This document shows positions 1 through 5,253 of a stretch of 5,253 nt of DNA, piece by piece (position 1 is the first letter of the stretch; each line of letters begins with the position of its first letter). Where the stretch lies: assembly GCA_003165095.1 (NCBI GenBank), contig PLSH01000340.1:3428-8680 (forward strand). Direction: 5' to 3'. The position numbers and the translations under genes are program-made. Origin of the DNA: Acidobacteriaceae bacterium (GTDB lineage: Bacteria > Acidobacteriota > Terriglobia > Terriglobales > Acidobacteriaceae). Under the pieces are notes generated by a model, which saw only the letters and a program-made list of their open reading frames with translations, did no database searches and had not been told where the DNA came from.

Positions 1-850
1 GCTTGTCGTAGCTGCGGCGGCCTCCGCTTGCGGCGCGCGGTTCATCGAGAGCCTCGGCCACCGGGCTGGCGGCGCCAGGCGGGGCCGCCGGTGCGGCGGC
101 CTGGGCGAAGCCAGACGCCGGGCCAGACGCCGACTCGATGATCAGCTCGCAACTGTCTTCAACGAAGATGAATACATCGCGGATTGCGTCCCGGTCGGCG
201 GCGGTCGAGAGTTTCAGGTTCCAGGCTACGTAGCAGCGCTCCGGATCCATTTCCCCGAGGGTCGGAAGCGCCGCCATGCCGGCCCGCGCCGAAAGGCATC
301 CCAGCTGCCCCAGCTCGCGCAGCAGCAACAACGGATTGGCGCCGTTGCGCAGCAGGTCGGGGCCGGGAGCGAAGCGAATATACCAGGCGCGTTGCCGGCC
401 ATCGGGCGGGGATGGCGAAGGACTCTGAGGCTCGCGCCCGGCCAGCTCAGCGGCGGCGCCTCCGGCCAACAGCCGTACCCGGGAGAGAATTTGGAGGCAG
501 GCGGCGGGGTCGGCAGGCGGCGCGCCGGTACCCTCCTCGAGCATGGCCCGGATTTGATCCAGGGCGGCGAGGGTCAGGTCGACCAGCTCCGCGGTGATGG
601 TCAGGCGCCCGTTGCGCACTTCGTCGAATGCGGTCTCGAGATTGTGCGTGAAGGCCGCAAGCGCATCGAATCCGAACATGGCGCCGGAGCCCTTGATGGT
701 GTGCAGCGCACGGAAGACCCGGCCCACGATCTCGGGGTCGGCGCGATTCTCGTTCAGCTCCAGCAGCGCCGCTTCAAGCTCCACGAGTATCTCGCGTGCC
801 TCTTCCCTGAAGCTCGACTTGAACTGATCGGCCTGGATTACGCTGGGCAA
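1..850 (-). CDS. cheA: Chemotaxis histidine kinase CheA, N-terminal part (cut by window edge)
   Basis: CheA is the cytoplasmic kinase that autophosphorylates on a histidine in its Hpt (P1) domain and passes phosphate to CheY and CheB. The visible 283 residues start with an Hpt domain (about 8-106) bearing the signature LHTIKGSGAMFGF, with His50 as phosphorylation site, close to the usual His48 of enteric CheA. A Pro/Ser-rich linker follows (140-152). Then comes a second domain (155-239) with NGANPLLLLREL and DVFIFVED, a conserved block found before the dimerisation domain in many CheA proteins and probably equivalent to the P2 response-regulator-docking region. An Ala/Pro linker (240-283) leads off the window; the dimerisation, ATPase and CheW-like domains are missing only because of the edge. 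The start is inferred: TTG at 850-848 is preceded by GAGGTG five bases upstream and overlaps the end of the STAS gene by 13 bases. The next in-frame starts would remove part of the Hpt domain. Identity is very secure, the exact start less so. Confidence 0.95.
   Translation of the reverse strand, partial: MPSVIQADQFKSSFREEAREILVELEAALLELNENRADPEIVGRVFRALHTIKGSGAMFGFDALAAFTHNLETAFDEVRNGRLTITAELVDLTLAALDQIRAMLEEGTGAPPADPAACLQILSRVRLLAGGAAAELAGREPQSPSPSPPDGRQRAWYIRFAPGPDLLRNGANPLLLLRELGQLGCLSARAGMAALPTLGEMDPERCYVAWNLKLSTAADRDAIRDVFIFVEDSCELIIESASGPASGFAQAAAPAAPPGAASPVAEALDEPRAASGGRRSYDK
110..133 (-). repeat. Two tandem 12-bp units in the CheA linker
   Basis: On the plus strand GCCAGACGCCGG is followed directly by GCCAGACGCCGA, differing only in the last base. 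In CheA it encodes a doubled A-S-G turn in the Ala/Pro linker (residues 240-248). It is in frame and probably a slippage duplication in an unconstrained linker, with no functional implication. Confidence 0.6.
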
Positions 851-1179
851 CGAACCACCTCGCCAGCCGCGGCGGCGGCCATCATTGCCTCAAGGTCTTC
901 AAATCCCGCCTGGAGCAGAGCGGACGCGACCGGCCCGGGCAGACGGCCGGCCAGCGCGAACTCCACGCCCAATACTCCGGCGTCGCGCCGCGCGGCCCAC
1001 AGGAGCTGCACCGCGGTCACATCGAGATCGGTGGCCAGATCAAGCGCCACGGACACCCGCTGACCGGCGCCGAGCGCATCGAGCAGCGCTTTTTTCAACT
1101 CCGCGGCCGCATTGATGTCGATCGCTCCTTCCAGGCGAATCACGCTCGACTCTTCCCCTTGCTCCAAAGTCACTCCCAT
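838..1179 (-). CDS. Small single-domain STAS protein of the chemotaxis cluster
   Basis: This 113-residue protein is one STAS domain, the fold of anti-sigma-factor antagonists (SpoIIAA type), which usually work by binding a partner protein. The pattern is visible: a strand with SSVIRLEGAIDI (11-22), a helix AAAELKKALLDAL (24-36), a strand and loop VALDLATDLDVTAVQLL (44-60), then helix 61-68, strand 71-77 and a C-terminal helix (81-104). The phosphorylatable DSSG loop of SpoIIAA-like proteins reads D53-V-T-A here, placing Thr55 where the regulatory serine sits. The ATG at 1179 has GGGAG seven bases upstream; upstream in-frame codons reach a TGA without another usual start. Its position between cheY and cheA, overlapping the cheA start, suggests it modulates CheA or CheY rather than a sigma-factor pathway. 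Small accessory proteins that bind CheA occur in some alphaproteobacterial che operons, but orthology is not claimed. The domain call is firm; the role is inferred. Confidence 0.85.
   Translation of the reverse strand: MGVTLEQGEESSVIRLEGAIDINAAAELKKALLDALGAGQRVSVALDLATDLDVTAVQLLWAARRDAGVLGVEFALAGRLPGPVASALLQAGFEDLEAMMAAAAAGEVVRCPA
856..861 (-). promoter_or_regulatory. Ribosome binding site that decides the cheA start
   Basis: On the minus strand GAGGTG lies inside the last codons of the STAS gene, five bases before the TTG at 850. It matches the anti-Shine-Dalgarno core well. It supports a TTG start inside the upstream gene, and so translational coupling of cheA to the STAS gene. No in-frame ATG or GTG lies between it and the Hpt domain proper. 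Confidence 0.6.
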
Positions 1180-1381
1180 ATCCGGCTCCCAGGTGGTCTC
1201 AAGAACAAAACGGCGTCCCGCACCGCGCCGGCAAGTCTGCCTGGTTTGCCGCTGTCCCCGAGTTCAACGGTTGCGATGGGGCAATTCGTGTGTGGTCCAG
1301 GAGCAGGTTCCGATTGGAGTTTTCTTGGAATTGAATCCTGTTCCCGGCATCGGCGCGAGCCCGATTGCATCCGGCCGGCGC
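1180..1381 (-). other. 202-base gap between cheY and the STAS gene, no convincing gene
   Basis: This is unusually long for the inside of a che operon. An open frame from ATG 1385 (ATGA overlap with the cheY stop) to 1170 would encode 71 residues, but the product has low-complexity, Arg/Pro/Gly-rich content, no recognisable domain and runs into the STAS start, so it is not called as a gene. A modest stem lies just past the cheY stop (ATCGG/CCGAT, 1349-1365, extendable by GC pairs across a one-base bulge) but has no following U-run. I see no clear promoter on the minus strand. Confidence 0.5.
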
Positions 1382-1744
1382 TCATTTCACCAGCTTCTGC
1401 ACCACGGCAGTCAGTTGTTCCGCATTAAAAGGCTTCACGATCCAGCCGGTTGCGCCCGCTTTTCGCCCCGCATCCTTGATCCCGGCCTGGGATTCCGTGG
1501 TCAGCATCAGGATGGGGGTAAACCCGTATCCGGGCAGCTTGCGCAGCGCCGCGATCATCTCGATTCCATTCATATTCGGCATGTTCAGGTCGGTAATCAC
1601 CAGGTCGGCCCGGGCGCCGCCGGCCTTGGCCAAGCCATCTCTGCCGTCCACTGCCTCGGCCACCTCGTAGCCCGCCTTCGTCAACGTGAAGCTGACCATC
1701 TGGCGAATGCTGGCTGAATCGTCCACGGTTAAGATTCTTCTCAT
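1382..1744 (-). CDS. cheY: Single-domain chemotaxis response regulator CheY
   Basis: CheY receives phosphate from CheA and, phosphorylated, binds its output target, classically the flagellar switch. The 120-residue protein is one complete receiver domain with no output domain. The metal-binding acidic pair is D8-D9 (ILTVDDS), the phospho-acceptor is Asp52 (VITDLNMPNMNG), the conserved hydroxyl residue is Thr82 in LMLTTESQ, and the invariant lysine is Lys104 in IVKPF. The switch position, Tyr106 in E. coli CheY, is Trp101. MNG and TTESQ are typical of CheY proteins encoded beside cheA. ATG 1744 was chosen because MRRILTVDDS is the canonical N-terminus; an upstream ATG at 1792 would add 16 basic residues foreign to the family. 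The preceding GGGGGCGAG is a fair ribosome site. It lies 61 bases after the receptor-like gene, so co-transcription is likely. If the bacterium lacks flagella, the output could instead be type IV pili or another target. Confidence 0.95.
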   Translation of the reverse strand: MRRILTVDDSASIRQMVSFTLTKAGYEVAEAVDGRDGLAKAGGARADLVITDLNMPNMNGIEMIAALRKLPGYGFTPILMLTTESQAGIKDAGRKAGATGWIVKPFNAEQLTAVVQKLVK

Positions 1745-1805
1745 CGCTCGCCCCCACGCGTTTTCACCAAAGCGTTCCTTCTTTCTTTGCATTCCGGGCT
1801 TTCAT

Positions 1806-3545
1806 CTAGAACAGCTCCACATCGTTGCCCGCCTGCCTCTGGTCAGCCACCGGAATCGGGCCGCCGCAAAGCGCCGCGCGGAGCACGGCACGTTCCATCT
1901 CGGTGGTGTAGTAAACGGAGAACATCTCTTCCATCTCTTTGGGGTCGCCGGGGCCGACGGTCACGGGATGATCGGTTTCCCACCGGCAGCTGGCGCCTTC
2001 GATCTCGTCCAGCACTTCGCCCAGCCGGTTGAAGCAGGCCCCGAGGCGCCCGGCCGCGGCGCCCACCAGTGCGCTCCGGGACTGCAGGTTGCGGGTTGAG
2101 GCTTCAATCTCTGTCGCCTGGGCGGCGGCGAAGCCGGCGGCGGCGCGCAGATGCTCGAGGCCCCCCCGGGTCAGGGACTGCGCCTCGCGCAATCCGTCGC
2201 TGCCTTCCTGGGAAAACGACTTCATCTCCGCTTTGGACTTTTCCACCAGCCCGAGAATCTCCTCCATGGCTTGCGCGGAGCCATCGGTCATCTCGCTCCA
2301 GGAGGACGAAATGCGCTTGATGCTCTTCGAGATCTCGAGAATGGCATCGGCCTGTGCGCCCAGGCGGCTGGCTTCGATGATCGAGTTGAAGGTGAGCAAC
2401 TGCAGACGGTCGCGAACCGATCGCGACCTCGCCAGATGCTCGCCGACCAGTTCCATCAGGTTAGACAGCCCGGCAAGAGCCGATTGCACCTCTTTGCTGT
2501 CGGCCATGCACTCCTGCTCGAGCTGGCCGATCCGCGCCAGTTGTGAGGAAATCTTCTTCTCCTGCTCGACGACGGCGGGACCGATCCTCACCACATCGGA
2601 GGAGCTGATTCTCAGAATGCTCTCCATGCAGGTCCCGATCTGGGTTATCCAGCAGCCCACCGTCTCCCGGATGCTTCTCAACTGGTAGATCTGGATGGCC
2701 TGGCCGGCCCGAATCGAAGGCGGCTCATCGGGGCCCGGGTGCTGGTGCTCCTCGACACCGCGCACCTGGGCGCGAATCAGCTCCAGCGATTGTTGAACGT
2801 GTTCCAGTTGCTGGCGGGTAATGTCGTGGGACTGAACCGCGGCCACGACGCCGGCGATCTGCGAGGCAATCTCCTCGGCGCACGCGCGGAACCTGGCCGG
2901 CGCCATGGCCAGTTCAGTCTGGCTGGAATCGATCGACAAAAGCGCCTTTTCGAGATCGGCTTCAATGCGCGCGAACTCCCGCCGGATGCGGGGCAATCCC
3001 GCCGCCAGCATCCGCCTGGTTTCAACGATCGCCGCCCGGCGCTCATCGGTGCGGCCAGCCAGTTCCCTGGTGCCTTTGGTTACCGACTGCGAGAACTCGT
3101 CCAGCTCGTGCGCGAGATACTCAAATCCGGCGCCCATTTGGCCCAGCCGGGCCACCTCGATATTGGTAAGCACGCCGAGCGTTTGCGTTTCCCGCGCGAT
3201 TGACCTCTGTCCGCGGGTCAGTTCTGAAAGCCGGTCGAGCAGCCTGGCCTCAGCGGCGGCGTTATTCAGAATCCCGGCAGTCGCCTCCAGCCGCTCATGA
3301 ATGAACAGCCTGGCTGCGGCGCCCAGGCTCTGCACCCTGGGAATCACGGACTGGACGCCGGCATCCTCGACGCATCCCGCCACGGCTCCGGCAAGGTGCA
3401 CCATGGCATCGGTATGCCCGGCAAGCTGCTCAAAACCCGAAACCACCGCGCCGATCTCGCTATCCGCATCCAGCATCAGGGCCTGAATCTCCTGGCCGGC
3501 GCGCTCAAGAATCGAGTCCATCTCCGATGTGCCTGGAACGCTCAT
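1806..3545 (-). CDS. Soluble chemoreceptor-like protein with two degenerate MCP tips and a CheZ-like DxxxQ motif
   Basis: The 579-residue protein is almost entirely helix-forming, with no signal peptide, no hydrophobic segment long enough to cross a membrane, and no recognisable sensor domain, so it should be cytoplasmic. Residues 116-155 align without gaps to the MCP signalling tip: about 12 of 30 positions match E. coli Tsr, keeping the equivalents of Glu385 and Arg388 (E130, R133) and the G-x-G-F turn (138-141), but with Gln121 where Tsr has Asn376. Residues 381-416 form a second, weaker tip-like stretch (N387, E391, R394, G396). Between them, residues 231-255 contain SHDITRQQLEHV, resembling the CheZ phosphatase helix with its Asp-x-x-x-Gln pair (D241, Q245). 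A Pro-rich linker (267-276) separates the halves. The tail ends in NDVELF. ATG 3545 has AAAGGG nine bases upstream; a TTG at 3605 would add an unconvincing extension. Being first before cheY and cheA, it probably feeds signals into this CheA or acts on CheY. A chemotaxis link is fairly secure; receptor versus phosphatase or adaptor is open. Confidence 0.8.
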   Translation of the reverse strand: MSVPGTSEMDSILERAGQEIQALMLDADSEIGAVVSGFEQLAGHTDAMVHLAGAVAGCVEDAGVQSVIPRVQSLGAAARLFIHERLEATAGILNNAAAEARLLDRLSELTRGQRSIARETQTLGVLTNIEVARLGQMGAGFEYLAHELDEFSQSVTKGTRELAGRTDERRAAIVETRRMLAAGLPRIRREFARIEADLEKALLSIDSSQTELAMAPARFRACAEEIASQIAGVVAAVQSHDITRQQLEHVQQSLELIRAQVRGVEEHQHPGPDEPPSIRAGQAIQIYQLRSIRETVGCWITQIGTCMESILRISSSDVVRIGPAVVEQEKKISSQLARIGQLEQECMADSKEVQSALAGLSNLMELVGEHLARSRSVRDRLQLLTFNSIIEASRLGAQADAILEISKSIKRISSSWSEMTDGSAQAMEEILGLVEKSKAEMKSFSQEGSDGLREAQSLTRGGLEHLRAAAGFAAAQATEIEASTRNLQSRSALVGAAAGRLGACFNRLGEVLDEIEGASCRWETDHPVTVGPGDPKEMEEMFSVYYTTEMERAVLRAALCGGPIPVADQRQAGNDVELF

Positions 3546-3657
3546 GGTCCAAGGCCCTTTCAGCGCTCGCGTCCCTCTGGGCCACGGCTGGCACGCCTCG
3601 CGCAAGCCGTCTGCCTCGATGGAAGCGGCTGATCCTCACGCTGAATTCGCCGCGCGG

Positions 3658-3672
3658 GCAACAACACTGCCA
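3658..3672 (-). promoter_or_regulatory. Candidate sigma-54 (-24/-12) promoter for the chemotaxis genes
   Basis: The minus strand reads TGGCAGTGTTGTTGC. Against the sigma-54 consensus TGGCACGNNNNTTGC it matches 9 of 11 defined positions and keeps the essential GG-N10-GC spacing. Transcription would start near 3646, giving a leader of about 100 bases before ATG 3545. No enhancer-binding protein site could be identified, and such matches occur by chance in GC-rich DNA, so this is a candidate only. Confidence 0.35.
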
Positions 3673-3800
3673 CGCACGAGGAGGTGCATTCGGCCGCGAG
3701 CGCAGATTGGCTGCTCCCTGGAATGCACATCGACCTTAATTGAGATTGGATGAGTGAAAGCGGCAAATCCCGGTCCGGAAACGCGCCGTCTTCCACGGGA

Positions 3801-3834
3801 TTCCCGAAAAAGGGATTGCTTCCTTTTTCAGGAA
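3801..3834 (-). repeat. 13-bp inverted repeat, possible RNA hairpin in the leader
   Basis: The arms 3801-3813 and 3822-3834 flank an 8-base loop. Read as minus-strand RNA the arms pair over all 13 positions with one G-U wobble (UUCCUGAAAAAGG with CCUUUUUCGGGAA). Read as plus-strand RNA the same position is a C-A mismatch, so structure favours the minus-strand transcript. A GGGAATCCC palindrome overlaps the downstream arm and could compete. No U-run follows, so it is not a typical intrinsic terminator. It could be a leader element of the che transcript, an mRNA 3' stabiliser of the esterase transcript, or a protein-binding site. Confidence 0.55.
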
Positions 3835-3970
3835 ACTGAAGCGGATCGGATTCCCCTCCAACTTTGCGGCGGTTGCGGGGTACGCCGGCGCAAATTCCCC
3901 ACGGGAGGCGCAGCGGGGAGGTTCATCGACAAGGTTCGTCACCCACCGGACGAGCCCAAGCCGTCGCCGC

Positions 3971-3997
3971 TCATCGGAATTCGCCCGTCACTATTTA
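3971..3997 (-). promoter_or_regulatory. Weak candidate sigma-28 (FliA-type) promoter at the esterase 3' end
   Basis: The minus strand shows TAAA, 15 bases, then TCCGATGA, against the flagellar consensus TAAA-N15-GCCGATAA: 10 of 12 positions with exact spacing. It overlaps the esterase stop codon. Transcription from here would give a leader of roughly 420 bases containing the inverted repeat, which is long. FliA-type sigma factors commonly drive chemotaxis genes in flagellated bacteria, which makes it worth recording, but a match of this quality is possible by chance. Confidence 0.22.
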
Positions 3998-5253
3998 CAT
4001 TGCGCCTGCTGAGCCGGCAGTTTGGGCGAATACAAGCCGACATTCCAATTCCAGGCGATGTCCCCGTGCGCTCGGCGCCGGCAAACGACCTCTTCGTTGA
4101 ACTCGTACATCCCCGGCAAGAGATGATCGGACGGCCGTGGTGTTTCCTCAAATGCCATGTAAGCGCCCGTCGATCCGAACACCGGCCAATCCGGCTCATG
4201 CGCGGCCTGCGGGCGTCCCGTGCGGGCAAACGAGCTCCAATAGCCGATCATGGCGTCGGAAAACCTCGTCTCCTGGGGCGTTGCCGGGATTTTCGGCCAA
4301 TGCGGCGGCGTTCGATCGAACGTGCCGAATACATAGGGCAATTCGCTGGCGTGGAAGCCGTGCAGACCGGCTTCGTCGGCGGCCGGATACCCATGATCAA
4401 AGAAGTAGAGGAAAGACGGCTGCCCCAGTGCGGTTTGTTTTCTGACCAGCCGCTGCGCCGTCCACCCGTACAGGGCGTCTCGCGTTGTGGCCAATACGCT
4501 CTCCTGCATGTTGGCGCTGGGGTAGAGCCGCAGGAATTCATCGGCCAGATCGAGATACCGGTCGCGAATGGTGGTTTCGTACTCGGCCGCACTCGCGGGG
4601 GGACGCGGTGCGAGGATCATCAACGAGCGGATTTCGCCACTGTTGAAGCCGGCGAGCAATGGCACAGGCGCTTGTTCGCCTTTGTCGAAAACATCGACCA
4701 GTTGGTGTAGCAGCACGTGTCCGTCGATCGTGCCCCATGGCGCATACCCCGCCGCCGGCGCGGCGAGAGCGAGCGTGCCCGCGTCCATCGCTCGCATCGT
4801 TGCGATATCCGGCGCTTTAAGCGCGGTAGCGAGGCGAGTGCCGCTTTCCTCGGCAGACGGTGAGCCGAAACTCTGTTGTTTCAGCTCGGGCGTGGAGATC
4901 ATGTACGCGCTCTCCGCGATCGCCTTCGAGAACAGACCCCGGGCAGCGGGCGCTGCCAGCAGATACATGACGCTGAGTCCGCCCGAGGATTCGCCTGCAA
5001 TGGTCACGTTCGAGGGGTCGCCGCCGAAGCCTCTTATGTTCTTCCGTACCCATTGCAGCGCTTCGATCTGATCGAGCAGGCCATAATTGCCGGATATGCC
5101 CAGCGCCGACTCTTTGCTGAGCTCGGGATGTGCGAGCCAGCCGAGTACACCCAGCCGATAGTTGATGGAGACGACGAGAATGCCCCGCTCGGCAAGTCGT
5201 GTGCCGTCGTACAAAGCGTCCCTGCTCGACCCCGTAGTGAGTGCGCCTCCGTG
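3991..5253 (-). CDS. Type-B carboxylesterase/lipase, C-terminal part (N-terminus outside window)
   Basis: Type-B carboxylesterases are alpha/beta hydrolases that cleave carboxylic esters; bacterial members are often exported. The visible 420 residues begin at the oxyanion-hole HGG (first three codons, 5253-5245). NYRLGVLGWLAHPE follows, then the nucleophile elbow GESSG with catalytic Ser at 4989-4987, the acidic member of the triad in GFNSGEIRS (Glu at 4635-4633), and the catalytic His in FHASELPYVFG (4353-4351). The C-terminal region ARTGRP...WPVF and a cysteine-containing end complete the fold, so nothing suggests inactivation. Family members usually have about 500-550 residues, so roughly 100 residues, including any signal peptide, lie beyond the window. 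Translation ends at TAG, followed at once by an in-frame TGA. It has no evident functional link to the chemotaxis genes, being separated from them by 445 bases. The substrate cannot be told from the sequence. Para-nitrobenzyl esterase is a common automatic name, but not supported beyond family level. Confidence 0.93.
   Translation of the reverse strand, partial: HGGALTTGSSRDALYDGTRLAERGILVVSINYRLGVLGWLAHPELSKESALGISGNYGLLDQIEALQWVRKNIRGFGGDPSNVTIAGESSGGLSVMYLLAAPAARGLFSKAIAESAYMISTPELKQQSFGSPSAEESGTRLATALKAPDIATMRAMDAGTLALAAPAAGYAPWGTIDGHVLLHQLVDVFDKGEQAPVPLLAGFNSGEIRSLMILAPRPPASAAEYETTIRDRYLDLADEFLRLYPSANMQESVLATTRDALYGWTAQRLVRKQTALGQPSFLYFFDHGYPAADEAGLHGFHASELPYVFGTFDRTPPHWPKIPATPQETRFSDAMIGYWSSFARTGRPQAAHEPDWPVFGSTGAYMAFEETPRPSDHLLPGMYEFNEEVVCRRRAHGDIAWNWNVGLYSPKLPAQQAQCK

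Larger units (their letters stand above)
3546..3990. other. 445-base noncoding region upstream of the chemotaxis genes
   Basis: It lies between the esterase stop and the receptor-like gene, both on the minus strand. Short open frames here (68 and 78 residues, minus strand) are compositionally unlike proteins and lack domains. I see no intrinsic terminator with a U-run after the esterase. It holds a 13-bp inverted repeat (3801-3834), several GGGATT/GGATTCCC-like motifs near it (around 3797, 3812 and 3848), a local AT-rich patch (3735-3750) and two speculative promoter matches. It is the likely control region and leader of the chemotaxis unit. Confidence 0.6.

Noticed and set aside
392..1063. 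223-codon plus-strand open frame
   Set aside because: Antisense to cheA and the STAS gene, both supported by clear motifs.
1347..1368. Hairpin just after the cheY stop as a terminator
   Set aside because: Only five continuous pairs (seven with a bulge) and no U-run; transcription probably continues into the STAS gene and cheA.
1745..1792. Longer CheY starting at ATG 1792
   Set aside because: The extra 16 residues are basic and unlike CheY N-termini, while ATG 1744 gives the canonical MRRILTVDDS beginning.
2029..2688. 219-codon plus-strand open frame (and others opposite the receptor-like gene)
   Set aside because: Antisense shadows of a 579-residue coding frame with MCP-like motifs; no domains of their own.
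1806..3545. Calling the receptor-like gene an ordinary transmembrane MCP
   Set aside because: No hydrophobic membrane-length segment, no sensor or HAMP domain, and the tip sequences are degenerate; I also could not identify the usual paired Glu/Gln methylation sites.
3560..3796. 78-codon minus-strand open frame overlapping the promoter region
   Set aside because: Arg/Ser/Pro-rich composition typical of noncoding GC-rich DNA; it overlaps the upstream region of the receptor-like gene.
3736..3942. 68-codon minus-strand open frame in the intergenic region
   Set aside because: Contains the inverted repeat, shows no domain, and lacks a clear ribosome site; better read as noncoding leader.
3754..4710. 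318-codon plus-strand open frame
   Set aside because: It runs antisense across the esterase, whose triad and family motifs are intact on the minus strand; its product is Arg-rich with no domain. Long antisense frames are expected in GC-rich DNA.

Overview
The window is GC-rich bacterial DNA carrying four chemotaxis genes and one unrelated enzyme gene, all on the minus strand. It reads best from right to left. The organism cannot be fixed from sequence alone. A soluble receptor-like protein, cheY, a STAS gene and cheA in a row, next to a type-B carboxylesterase, in high-GC DNA, would suit an Acidobacteriota- or Proteobacteria-like soil bacterium. That is an impression, not a demonstration.

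Layout in transcription order: (1) 5253-3991, the C-terminal ~420 residues of a type-B carboxylesterase/lipase, with oxyanion-hole HGG, GESSG nucleophile, Glu and His all visible; its N-terminus lies outside the window. (2) 3990-3546, a 445-base noncoding stretch with a 13-bp inverted repeat and two speculative promoter matches (sigma-28-like and sigma-54-like), the probable control region of the chemotaxis genes. (3) 3545-1806, a 579-residue soluble, mostly helical chemoreceptor-like protein with two degenerate MCP signalling-tip segments and, between them, a CheZ-like DxxxQ helix. (4) 1744-1382, a single-domain CheY. (5) 1381-1180, a gap with no convincing gene. (6) 1179-838, a small STAS-domain protein. 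(7) 850-1, the N-terminal 283 residues of CheA (Hpt domain, second conserved domain, Ala/Pro linker), cut by the window edge just before the expected dimerisation domain.

The four chemotaxis genes probably form one transcription unit. The model is that the soluble receptor-like protein modulates CheA, CheA His50 passes phosphate to CheY Asp52, and the STAS protein, whose stop overlaps the CheA start, modulates CheA or CheY. CheW, CheR and CheB are not in the window and would be expected beyond position 1.

The most interesting object is the receptor-like protein. It lacks a sensor domain and membrane anchor, carries two tip-like segments and a CheZ-type motif, and ends in a DVELF tail. It may be a signalling adaptor or CheY-P phosphatase rather than a conventional receptor.
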